From Neobacillus endophyticus (GTDB lineage Bacteria; Bacillota; Bacilli; Bacillales; Cytobacillaceae): a stretch of DNA of 64,000 nucleotides. Under the pieces are notes generated by a model. That model was given only the letters and a program-made list of their open reading frames with translations. It was not told the origin of the DNA and did not search any database. Positions 28,205 to 36,510 of the stretch are shown here, piece by piece (position 1 is the first letter of the stretch; every line of letters starts with the position of its first letter). Made by a program: the position numbers and the translations under genes. The stretch is taken from assembly GCF_013248975.1 (NCBI RefSeq), contig NZ_JABRWH010000001.1, forward strand, positions 1,426,001 to 1,490,000, in the 5' to 3' direction.

Positions 28205-28912
28205 TTAATGGCCGCCAAGATAGGCTTTTCTAATTTGATCACTTTGACCCAATTCCTCTGCATTACCAGAAGCGACAATTTTACCTGTCTCAATAACATA
28301 CGCGCGGTCAGCAATGGACAGGGCCATATTGGCATTTTGCTCTACCAGGAGGATGGTTGTCCCTGTATTATTGATTTCTTCAATAATCCGGAAAATCGTT
28401 TTTACTAGCAACGGTGCCAGACCCATAGAAGGTTCGTCCAGCAGCAGCAGCCGAGGGCGTGCCATCAACGCACGGCCCATTGCCAGCATCTGCTGCTCTC
28501 CCCCGGAAAGCGTACCTGATAGCTGCTTGCGACGCTCTAACAAACGTGGGAAAAGCTGATAAATCTTTTCAAAATCTTCCCGAATGCCCTTTTTATCCTT
28601 GCGCAAATAGGCACCCAATTCCAAATTTTCCTCAACCGTCATGTTGGCAAACACGCGGCGTCCTTCCGGAACCTGTGAAATTCCCCGCTTTACGATTGAT
28701 TGCGGTACCTTGCCGGATATGTGCTCATTTTCAAACAAAATCTCGCCGCTCTTTGGCTTCTGTAAGCCCGAAATCGATTGCAACAGTGTACTTTTTCCAG
28801 CACCATTGGCTCCAATCAGCGTGACGATTTCTCCTTGATTGATTTCCAGGGAAACGCCCTTCAAGGCGTGGATATTCCCATAATAGACGTTCATATCATT
28901 TATTTTCAGCAT
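28205..28912 (-). CDS. livF: Branched-chain amino acid ABC transporter, ATPase LivF
   Basis: One of two ATPases of a Liv/HAAT-type importer, 235 residues. Walker A is GANGAGKST (near 33), the signature LSGGEQQML (near 135) and Walker B LLLLDEPSMGLAP (near 155). Its start codon overlaps the livG stop (TAATG). The gene order livK-livH-livM-livG-livF matches the standard operon. The hydrophobic amino acid preference is family knowledge; the exact substrate is not read from this subunit. Confidence 0.93.
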   Translation of the reverse strand: MLKINDMNVYYGNIHALKGVSLEINQGEIVTLIGANGAGKSTLLQSISGLQKPKSGEILFENEHISGKVPQSIVKRGISQVPEGRRVFANMTVEENLELGAYLRKDKKGIREDFEKIYQLFPRLLERRKQLSGTLSGGEQQMLAMGRALMARPRLLLLDEPSMGLAPLLVKTIFRIIEEINNTGTTILLVEQNANMALSIADRAYVIETGKIVASGNAEELGQSDQIRKAYLGGH

Positions 28913-29691
28913 TACGAGACCTCCTCGCCAAGATACGCTTCGATGACTTTTGGATTATTTCTGATTTGTTCCGGTGTACCGTTGGCAATTAATTGGCCGT
29001 GATCCAGTACATAAATCCGTTCACATACACCCATTACAAGCGACATATCATGCTCAATGAGAAGAATGGTTAGCTTAAACTTTTCACGAATTAAAGCAAT
29101 TAAATCCATCAGTTCTGCTGTTTCCTGCGGATTCATTCCTGCAGCCGGCTCATCCAGCAGCAACAATTTAGGGTTAGCTGCCAGTGCCCGGGCGATTTCC
29201 AGGCGGCGCTGCTGTCCGTATGGCAGATTTTTTGCTTTCTCATTCATCGCCGTTTCAAGCTTGAAAATTTTCAAAAATTCAATGGCCTTTTCCTCCATTT
29301 CTTTCTCACCTGTAAAATGAGTCGGAAGGCGGAATATAGAGCTTAAAATAGAGTGCTTGGCGAGAGAATGGTAAGCAACCTTTACATTATCAAGCACCGA
29401 AAGCTCACTGAATAAGCGAATGTTTTGAAACGTACGGCTGATTCCCTTTTTTGTAATTTTATAAGGAGCCTGCCCATTTAATTTTTCGTCATCCAATGAG
29501 ATGCTGCCTTCAGTAGGAACATATACACCTGTTAACAGGTTGAAAAAGGTCGTTTTCCCCGCACCGTTTGGGCCGATTAGACCGACAAGCTCGCCCTGAT
29601 TTAATTCCATGTTCACATCTGATACAGCTTTTAAACCGCCAAAACGAATTCCAACTTGGTCTACTCTAAGCAACGGTTTGTTTGCTGTCAT
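28912..29691 (-). CDS. livG: Branched-chain amino acid ABC transporter, ATPase LivG
   Basis: Second ATPase of the importer, 259 residues. Walker A is GPNGAGKTTFFNLLTG (near 38). The LivG-type signature is LPYGQQRRLEIARALAANPK (near 150), and Walker B is LLLLDEPAAGMNPQE. The characteristic C-terminal extension NNPKVIEAYLGEEVS of LivG is present. The start overlaps the livM 3' end by 26 bases, pointing to translational coupling. Confidence 0.93.
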   Translation of the reverse strand: MTANKPLLRVDQVGIRFGGLKAVSDVNMELNQGELVGLIGPNGAGKTTFFNLLTGVYVPTEGSISLDDEKLNGQAPYKITKKGISRTFQNIRLFSELSVLDNVKVAYHSLAKHSILSSIFRLPTHFTGEKEMEEKAIEFLKIFKLETAMNEKAKNLPYGQQRRLEIARALAANPKLLLLDEPAAGMNPQETAELMDLIALIREKFKLTILLIEHDMSLVMGVCERIYVLDHGQLIANGTPEQIRNNPKVIEAYLGEEVS

Positions 29692-30640
29692 TTTGCACGC
29701 CTCCTTTTCCGGATTTGCCGACTTTAAAGAATGAGGTAATTTCTTTTGTTCCCAGCAATCCTTGCGGGCGGAACAGCATCATCACTATCAGCACAAGGCT
29801 GTAAATCAACATCCGAACTTCCGGATAATTGGAAAGAAAGGCAGAAATAATTGTCAAAAGAATCGCCGCAATAACCGCACCAGACATACTGCCTAAACCG
29901 CCAAGCACGACGAAAATTAAAATATCAAATGATTTCAAAAAGCCAAAGTTTGTCGGCTGGATAATATAAAAGTTATGAGCATATAGGGCTCCGGCAACAC
30001 CTGCGAAGAAGGCCCCAATAACAAAGGCAATTACTTTATAAAAAGTCGTGTTGATTCCCATGGCGTCTGCAGCAATTTCATTCTCACGAATGGAGATGCA
30101 GGCCCGTCCGTGAGTTGAATTCGTAAAGTTCACAATGACGATGATGGTGATGACAACACAGGCATAAACCCACGGCCAGGTCACAAGGTGAGAGACGGTC
30201 ATTCCGCTCGCACCGCCGACATAGTCAATATTTAAAAAGATAATCCGCATGATCTCTCCAAAGCCCAATGTGGCAATGGCTAAATAGTCCCCTCTAAGCC
30301 TTAGAGTAGGAATTCCAATGATTAAACCGGCAATCGCCGCTGCAACGCCAGCAACAAGTATGGCTACCGGGAACGGCATTCCCAATTTCATTGTCATGAT
30401 GGCGGAAGCATAGGCACCGACAGCCAGAAAGCCGGCATGGCCAATGGAGAACTGCCCAGTAACGCCGATAATCAAATGAAGACTCACAGCAAGAATAATA
30501 TTAATTCCGATCAGATAGAGTGTATTTGAATAGAAAGAGTCAAGGATTTCTCCACTGATCAAAAATTGAATAACTACTCCAACCACTACGGCCAAAACGA
30601 TTGAAAGCCAAAAGCCCTTTGCATTTTTTACTAATCTCAT
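29666..30640 (-). CDS. livM: Branched-chain amino acid ABC transporter, permease LivM
   Basis: Integral membrane permease of 324 residues with about eight to ten hydrophobic helices. The family sequences SIGHAGFLAVGAYASAIM (near 66) and RLRGDYLAIATLGFGEIMRI (near 113) are present. So is the ATPase-contact loop SIRENEIAADAMGINTTFYKVIAFVIGAFFAGVAGAL. It forms the channel with LivH. A short charged tail precedes the livG overlap. Confidence 0.93.
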   Translation of the reverse strand: MRLVKNAKGFWLSIVLAVVVGVVIQFLISGEILDSFYSNTLYLIGINIILAVSLHLIIGVTGQFSIGHAGFLAVGAYASAIMTMKLGMPFPVAILVAGVAAAIAGLIIGIPTLRLRGDYLAIATLGFGEIMRIIFLNIDYVGGASGMTVSHLVTWPWVYACVVITIIVIVNFTNSTHGRACISIRENEIAADAMGINTTFYKVIAFVIGAFFAGVAGALYAHNFYIIQPTNFGFLKSFDILIFVVLGGLGSMSGAVIAAILLTIISAFLSNYPEVRMLIYSLVLIVMMLFRPQGLLGTKEITSFFKVGKSGKGGVQNDSKQTVA

Positions 30641-30655
30641 CGCTTAAGCCACCCC

Positions 30656-31534
30656 CTAAACCTTTTCCTTAACATTCTTGCCAAACAGACCTGCCGGACG
30701 TAGAAGCAAGATCAAAATCAGAACGACAAAAGCCACACCATCACGCCAGAGCGAGAAGCCTGCCGCGCTGACAAGCGACTCAATTACACCAAGCAGCAAA
30801 CCGCCTGTCATGGCTCCCGGAATGATTCCGATCCCGCCCAATACGGCCGCAACAAACGCCTTAAGACCTGGAATAATCCCCATTAACGGGTCAATCGTTG
30901 TATAGTACATTCCGAAAATAACTCCTGCAGCGCCGGCCAATGCTGAACCAATTGCAAACGTTGCTGAGATCGTATTATTGACGTTAATTCCCATTAATTT
31001 TGCTGCATCCATGTCATGGGATACAGCACGCATCGCTTTTCCTATTTTCGTTCGATGGACAATAAATTGAAGCAGGATCATCAGGATGATGGAAACGCCC
31101 AATATCAAAATGGATTGGCCGCTGATGACAACACCGAAAATCTTTAAGTCATGTAAAGGAACAGTGTTTGGATAGGCTTCAGGCTGTGCCCCGCGCAGAT
31201 AAATCGTTCCGTATTCAATAAAGAGCGAAACACCAATCGCGGTGATTAATGCGGCGATCCTTGTAGCATTCCGTAGCGGTTTATAGGCAATCCGCTCTAT
31301 TAACACGCCAAAGATCGCGCAAGCAGCCATGGAGATGAGCAGAGCGGGGAAAAATCCCAAATGGAAAATAGAGATACAATAAAAACCAATAAAGGCACCC
31401 ACCATGAAGACGTCCCCATGGGCAAAATTAATTAATTTGACAATTCCGTATACCATTGTGTACCCAAGGGCAATCAGGGCATAGATACTGCCTAATGATA
31501 TTCCATTGACAAGCTGTTGAATCAGTTGTTCCAT
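30656..31534 (-). CDS. livH: Branched-chain amino acid ABC transporter, permease LivH
   Basis: Permease of 292 residues. It starts MEQLIQQLVNGISLGSIYALIALGYTMVYGIVKLINFAHGDVFMVGA, the LivH signature. The cytoplasmic EAA-like loop is AMRAVSHDMDAAKLMGINVNNTISATFAIGSALAGAAGVI. About eight membrane segments are evident. It lies 15 bases upstream of livM, with GGAAGGAGC before its start. Confidence 0.93.
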   Translation of the reverse strand: MEQLIQQLVNGISLGSIYALIALGYTMVYGIVKLINFAHGDVFMVGAFIGFYCISIFHLGFFPALLISMAACAIFGVLIERIAYKPLRNATRIAALITAIGVSLFIEYGTIYLRGAQPEAYPNTVPLHDLKIFGVVISGQSILILGVSIILMILLQFIVHRTKIGKAMRAVSHDMDAAKLMGINVNNTISATFAIGSALAGAAGVIFGMYYTTIDPLMGIIPGLKAFVAAVLGGIGIIPGAMTGGLLLGVIESLVSAAGFSLWRDGVAFVVLILILLLRPAGLFGKNVKEKV

Positions 31535-31648
31535 GTCAGAAGCTCCTTCCGCAGAAATAGGAAAATGTCCCTAACTCCTAAAAATTGGAATAGGGAACAC
31601 ATTCATGCTCCCTATTCATGTTAACTACTATAAAATTTGGCCGCCGCC

Positions 31649-32836
31649 TTATTCAGGATTTACCTTTGTTTTGAATGTTTGTACACCGTCTTTGTACTCA
31701 AGGATTACGGCAGATTTAATTGGATCATGATTTTTGTCAAGCTTCATCACTCCAGTTACTAACTGTAGGCCATTTGTTTCAGCAAGAGCTTTTTGGATTT
31801 TCTGCGGATCACTGCTGCCTGCACGTTTAATCGCATCAGCAAGGAAGTAAACAGAGTCATAACCTAAAGCATTGAAGGCATCTGGAGATTTGCCATTGTA
31901 TTTTGCTTGGAATGCTTTAACAAATGCTTGTACCTTTTGATCAGCGTCGCCAGAAGAATAGTGGTTCGTGATGAACGTATTGTTTAATGCAGACTTGCCG
32001 GCAAGTTGTACTAACGTTGGAGAATCCCAGCCGTCAGCCCCCATCATAGGCACGTTTAGCCCTAGCTCACGAGCTTGCTTCACAATTAATCCTACTTCTT
32101 GGTAATAACCAGGGATGAAGACAAATGCAGGATTTTGTGCTTTGATCCGTGTTAATTGAGCATGGAAATCCGTATCTTTTGCTACATAAGCTTCTTCAGA
32201 AACAACATCGCCGCCATCTTTCTTTAAGGAATCCTTGAAGGATGCAGCAAGACCTTTTGAGTAGTCGCTGGAGCTGTCAATTAGGATCGCAGCCTTTTTC
32301 ACATTAAGTGTATTAGCAGCAAAGTTTGCAGCAACCGTACCTTGGAATGGGTCAATAAAACAAGTACGGAAGGCAAAGTCATTTAATTTACCATCTTTAA
32401 CCGTTACTGTTGGGTTCGTTCCTGTTGGTGTGATGATCGGAACCTTGTTATCATGGGCAATTTGTACTTGAGCAAGTGTATCTGTACTTGTTGCCGCACC
32501 GATGATAGCCGATACTTTATCTTGGCTGATCAGCTTGATCGCACCGTTTGTCGCTTCAGAAGCATCCGATTTATTATCAACTGTTACGAGTTCTAGTTTT
32601 TTGCCGTTTACGCCATTTTTGTTGATTTCATCAAGAGCCAGGTCAATACCTTCTTTAATAGACTCTCCATATGATGCCACACCGCCGGATAACTCCAAGT
32701 TCGCACCAATTTTAATAGTGCCGCCTTTTCCTCCGCCATCTGCACTACCACTTGTGTTCGCACTGCCGCATCCTGCCATTACTCCTCCCGCCAGCATTAG
32801 CGAAGCGAACAGTCCTGCTACTTTTTTCTTCCTCAT
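31649..32836 (-). CDS. livK: Branched-chain amino acid-binding lipoprotein
   Basis: Periplasmic-binding-protein type I (Leu/Ile/Val-binding) lipoprotein of 395 residues that delivers substrate to LivHM. The signal peptide MRKKKVAGLFASLMLAGGVMAGC ends at a lipobox GVMAGC, so the mature protein starts at the Cys near residue 23. GTIKIGANLELSGGVASYGESIKEGIDLALDEIN begins lobe 1. It heads the operon, 114 bases upstream of livH. A CodY-like box lies 64 bases before the start codon. Confidence 0.93.
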   Translation of the reverse strand: MRKKKVAGLFASLMLAGGVMAGCGSANTSGSADGGGKGGTIKIGANLELSGGVASYGESIKEGIDLALDEINKNGVNGKKLELVTVDNKSDASEATNGAIKLISQDKVSAIIGAATSTDTLAQVQIAHDNKVPIITPTGTNPTVTVKDGKLNDFAFRTCFIDPFQGTVAANFAANTLNVKKAAILIDSSSDYSKGLAASFKDSLKKDGGDVVSEEAYVAKDTDFHAQLTRIKAQNPAFVFIPGYYQEVGLIVKQARELGLNVPMMGADGWDSPTLVQLAGKSALNNTFITNHYSSGDADQKVQAFVKAFQAKYNGKSPDAFNALGYDSVYFLADAIKRAGSSDPQKIQKALAETNGLQLVTGVMKLDKNHDPIKSAVILEYKDGVQTFKTKVNPE

Positions 32837-32899
32837 CAGATTTCCCCCTACTTTCTAAAATTTCCGTCTACTAATTATGTTACTGTTTAAAAAACATAT

Positions 32900-32914
32900 A
32901 ATATTCTGAAAACA
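32900..32914. promoter_or_regulatory. Possible CodY box upstream of livK
   Basis: AATATTCTGAAAACA matches 12 of 15 positions of AATTTTCWGAAAATT. CodY responds to branched-chain amino acids, so control here would make sense. In AT-rich DNA a three-mismatch match can arise by chance. Beyond this and the niaP terminator the 32837-33143 gap is AT-rich and featureless. Confidence 0.35.
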
Positions 32915-33102
32915 TTGTACAAAATAAATTTGGATAAGTCTAGTACTATTTCTTAATTATTTCAAAATAATTAAGAAAATAATAATTTTTCTGTTTTCCA
33001 AACACTTTTCGACTTTATTACTGTAAAAAGTAAAAGGTTTTATTTTTCATATAATAGATTCATATATCCATTTAATATTTTGTTTAAATAAAAATTTCAC
33101 CT

Positions 33103-33136
33103 AAAAAAGGAGACCCCTAATTGGAATCTCCCCTTG
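33103..33136 (-). terminator. Terminator after niaP
   Basis: On the minus strand GGAGATTCC, AATTAGG and GGTCTCC form a hairpin (33109-33131) followed by TTTTTTAGG. Confidence 0.65.
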
Positions 33137-33143
33137 TGAAATA

Positions 33144-34349
33144 TTATTCTAATTCTTGTTTTTTTGTTTCTTTTCCTAAGATAAAAACAGCTGCTGCTCC
33201 AATGAACACCGAGATACAGAAGATCGTAAAAATGGTGGAAATCGGAATTTTCTGAGCTGCCAGATAACCCACTAATAACGGCCCCAGAACACCGCCGATT
33301 CGCCCGAAGGCAGCCGCCATTCCCGTGCCGGTGCCGCGGATCTTAGTAGGATACTGTTCAGGTGTATATGCATAAAGCCCGCCCCATGCTCCCAAGTTAA
33401 AAAAGGACAGTAATATACCGGATGTCATTAACAGTCCAATAGAAGAAGCAGTACCAAAGAAATAAGCACATAGAGCTGTTCCTATTAAGTACACAACTAA
33501 AACAAATTTCCTCCCGACTCTTTCGATCAGCCAGGCAGCGGTAAAATAGCCAGGCAGCTGTGCAAGCGTCATAATCAGGACATATTGAAAGCTTTTTATC
33601 AGGCTGAATCCCTTCATCACCATCACGCTTGGCAGCCATAAGAACATTCCATAGTAAGAAAACACCACACAGAACCAAACCACCCAAAGCATAATGGTTT
33701 GTCTGCTATATTCCCTTGACCATAATTTTGCAAGGTTGCTAAAGACAGACACCTTTTCCTGCCCTTTAAGTGCTGTATAGCGCGGAGAATCAGGCAAGCC
33801 CACCCGTAAATATAAGGTAAAAAAGGCTGGGATGGCACTGATCAGCAAAGCGGTCTGCCAACCAAATTTCGGTATCACAAAGTACGAAATGATGGCAGAT
33901 GCCAGCCAGCCGACTGCCCAAAAGCTTTCAAGCAAAACAACGGTTCTGCCCCGATTTTCAACCGGAACGCTTTCTGAGACAAGTGTAGAGGCAACTGGCA
34001 GTTCTCCGCCAAGCCCCATTCCAACGATAAATCGAATCGTTAAAAAGATGGAGAGTGTAGTGGAAAAGGCAGATGCGCCGCTTCCAAGTGAAAATAATAA
34101 TAAGGTAATTATAAAAACATTTTTCCTGCCGACTTTATCCGCCATTAAGCCAAAAAGCAGTGCACCGACAGCCATCCCAATGGAGTTAATACTGCCAATC
34201 CAGCCCATCTGTCCCGGCGTTAACCCCCAATGTTCCTTTAAGGCTGCAATGATAAATGAAAGCATTCCTACATCCATTGCATCAAAAAGCCAGCCGGTTC
34301 CGGCAACTGCCAGCAGTTTTCCACCCGTTATTTCTTTTTTATTATTCAA
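33144..34349 (-). CDS. niaP: Niacin transporter NiaP, MFS family
   Basis: Major-facilitator importer for nicotinic acid, 12 membrane segments. Sequence from GWLFDAMDVGMLSFIIAALKEHW through GQMGWIGSINSIGMAVGALLFGLMADKVGRK closely follows B. subtilis NiaP (YceI). GMGLGGELPVASTLVSE is on helix 4-5. I use the TTG at 34349, six bases after AGGGGG, giving 401 residues like B. subtilis (400). A frame open to 34520 would add 57 residues without a hydrophobic or conserved part. A possible NiaR operator is upstream. Confidence 0.88.
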   Translation of the reverse strand: MNNKKEITGGKLLAVAGTGWLFDAMDVGMLSFIIAALKEHWGLTPGQMGWIGSINSIGMAVGALLFGLMADKVGRKNVFIITLLLFSLGSGASAFSTTLSIFLTIRFIVGMGLGGELPVASTLVSESVPVENRGRTVVLLESFWAVGWLASAIISYFVIPKFGWQTALLISAIPAFFTLYLRVGLPDSPRYTALKGQEKVSVFSNLAKLWSREYSRQTIMLWVVWFCVVFSYYGMFLWLPSVMVMKGFSLIKSFQYVLIMTLAQLPGYFTAAWLIERVGRKFVLVVYLIGTALCAYFFGTASSIGLLMTSGILLSFFNLGAWGGLYAYTPEQYPTKIRGTGTGMAAAFGRIGGVLGPLLVGYLAAQKIPISTIFTIFCISVFIGAAAVFILGKETKKQELE

Positions 34350-34451
34350 GTGAATCCCCCTATGCTGTTGAAATTTATTTACATTATTCCCCAAAAATCT
34401 TTCATTAAGATACAAAGAAGAAATGAATGAAGCAACTTGTATTTTAGCAGT

Positions 34452-34468
34452 TGTCTTTACACTTGTCA
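34452..34468 (-). promoter_or_regulatory. Possible niacin-repressor (NiaR) operator before niaP
   Basis: TGACAAGTGTAAAGACA on the minus strand is an imperfect dyad spanning a possible promoter (TGACAA, 16 bases, TAAAAT). NiaR of Bacillaceae controls niaP from short dyads of similar type. I recall the motif only approximately, so this is a candidate. Confidence 0.35.
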
Positions 34469-34566
34469 TTAGCAAGTTTAGTGAGCTAATTGATATCTTC
34501 CCTAGGGGCAGAGTTTGCATCTCCTAGACAAAAGTAGCTTTGTTCATGAAGCGGCCCCCAATTGTA

Positions 34567-34598
34567 AAAAAAGAGAGTGCATTTTACGCACTCTCTTA
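34567..34598 (-). terminator. Terminator after the metallophosphoesterase gene
   Basis: AAGAGAGTGC pairs with GCACTCTCTT around ATTTTAC; on the minus strand it runs into TTTTTTTA. Confidence 0.8.
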
Positions 34599-34607
34599 CA
34601 CTAAAGA

Positions 34608-36359
34608 TCATCGAATCCATACTCCATCGCTGCCGATTTTGCAGTTTCCGATTTTCGTATTAACGGCCATTTTTCCACTGGAATAAAAGTAATACCATTT
34701 ATTAACGATCAACTTCCATCCTGTCTGCATCACACCGCTGCTATTCAGATAATACGAGCTGCCGCTATCATGCAGCCAGCCACTTTGCATCGCACCTGAA
34801 CTTTTCAAAAAGTACCAGCGTTGGCCGACTATTACCCAGCCTATTTTCATCGCGCCATTTTGATCAAGATAATACCAGCTGCCGTTGTCTTTGGCCCAGC
34901 CAGTTTTCATCGCGCCATCCGTACCGAGTAAATACCATTTACCATTCACATTTACCCAGCCGGTCTGCATCATCCCGTATTTATTAAAGTAATACCATTT
35001 ATCTTTGTCCAATAACCAGCCAGTTACCTTTTGCCCTGTTCGTTCATCATAATAAAAATAAATAGTTCCAGCCTTCACCCAGCCTTTAGACAGGTCTGTC
35101 TTCAAACCGACAAAGATGGAATTGGCTGATTCGTTGTTCCACGCATCAACGGCTGAAATTTCCAATGAATAATTAGTATTTGCACTTAAATTCGATAGAT
35201 TCGCCGTATATGGAGAAGCACTTGGGCTTTCCCAGTATTTGTTATAGACCGTCTGCAGCACTTTCCCGTTTTGCTTGATAACATATTTATCAACCATTGT
35301 GTTATCTGTTGCTGCCGGCCAGGAAATTGAAGCGGTTGTGGCGGTAACGCCCGTTACAGTAGCCTGGGCATCAGCTGGGAAAGACGGCTTTTCCGTATCA
35401 TCGATTGTTTTCCTAAATGGAATCGGTATCGAATATTGATTGACCCACGAATGGTTGCTAAATTCCCTCGCTTTGATTTCCACATGATCATCATACACAT
35501 TTACTAACAGCCCCTGCGAAAATTCCATCGGAGCATTGCCACCTTCATACAACATATACGCAACTGCACCCGTGCTCACCATCGTAAATCCATCCTGATA
35601 GACAGAGCGTGGATGATTTAGCAAGTAATGCAAATGTCCCGTGAAAAGAATGGCCTGCGGATATTGCTGGAGAATGGATTTCAATCTTCCTGTCAGCAGC
35701 TGGCTTCCCCATTCCTCACTGCCATACACCGTGTTAGCAATTGGTTCATGGATGAATACGAATATCGGCTTATTTGGATTTGCATCCTGCTTTAATGTAT
35801 TTTCCAGCCATTGATATTGTTGATCCGACAAAACCGTATAATCTTCTGGGGCCGTCGCACTCGAAACCTCACTGCTTAACACGATAAAATGATAATTTTC
35901 TTGGTTAGACCCTTTGATCCACTTATCATAGTAAAGGCCATCTGCCCCCGTTTCCGTAACAAAACGGTCAATCAACATCTGATCCGAATTCTGTGAATTT
36001 GCATAGGTTCCTTTATAAAACTCATGATTTCCCATCACCAAAAGTTTGGCTGCATCGGGAACGGTATTGGCGTCAAAAATACGTTTAAAAATCTCATACT
36101 GTGTCTCTGTTCCGTAATCTGTTAAATCCCCATCAACGACAATCGCCTGATAGTGGGGAGCAATCTGCAAATAATCCTGTAAGGCATTTGTAAAATGTTC
36201 CTGCCGTACCGGAAGATTTTCATTTATATGCACATCACTGATAATAGGAACTTGCAAATTAGGTTCAGGGCTGCTAGTGTTCGTTTCAGCAGCCCATACA
36301 TGCTTTTGAAAAAGCTGAAAAGAAACAGCCACAAGAAAAATGACGATCAGTTTTTTCAC
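34608..36359 (-). CDS. Secreted metallophosphoesterase with FN3 and wall-binding repeats
   Basis: 583-residue exported protein: signal peptide (1-23, ending VWA-AE), calcineurin-like phosphoesterase (about 33-300), fibronectin III domain (about 325-425), and seven or eight choline-binding-like repeats (about 430-565). Metal motifs are ISDVHI, VVDGDLTDYG, VMGNHEF, FIHEP and TGHLHY. Repeats read GWVNVNGKWYLLGTDGAMKT and similar. The substrate is unknown; relatives act on nucleotides or phosphodiesters. The repeats suggest non-covalent binding to wall polymer. The C-terminal tail (MAVNTKIGNCKIGSDGVWIR) resembles those of 38463-39485 and 55699-57258. Confidence 0.88.
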   Translation of the reverse strand: MKKLIVIFLVAVSFQLFQKHVWAAETNTSSPEPNLQVPIISDVHINENLPVRQEHFTNALQDYLQIAPHYQAIVVDGDLTDYGTETQYEIFKRIFDANTVPDAAKLLVMGNHEFYKGTYANSQNSDQMLIDRFVTETGADGLYYDKWIKGSNQENYHFIVLSSEVSSATAPEDYTVLSDQQYQWLENTLKQDANPNKPIFVFIHEPIANTVYGSEEWGSQLLTGRLKSILQQYPQAILFTGHLHYLLNHPRSVYQDGFTMVSTGAVAYMLYEGGNAPMEFSQGLLVNVYDDHVEIKAREFSNHSWVNQYSIPIPFRKTIDDTEKPSFPADAQATVTGVTATTASISWPAATDNTMVDKYVIKQNGKVLQTVYNKYWESPSASPYTANLSNLSANTNYSLEISAVDAWNNESANSIFVGLKTDLSKGWVKAGTIYFYYDERTGQKVTGWLLDKDKWYYFNKYGMMQTGWVNVNGKWYLLGTDGAMKTGWAKDNGSWYYLDQNGAMKIGWVIVGQRWYFLKSSGAMQSGWLHDSGSSYYLNSSGVMQTGWKLIVNKWYYFYSSGKMAVNTKIGNCKIGSDGVWIR

Positions 36360-36510
36360 AACTCATCTACTCCTTTTCATAATCTGCGGATCTATATAGG
36401 TGAGGAGATTTTATTCACTCATTTTACATTCATCTATTATCAATAATAGCACACTATCAATCTTATTAATTAAAATAGGAATATATTAAAATAGGAAATT
36501 CATAGAAACT

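Noticed and set aside
33832..34353. 173-codon plus-strand frame inside niaP
   Set aside because: Antisense shadow; composition is that of complemented membrane codons.
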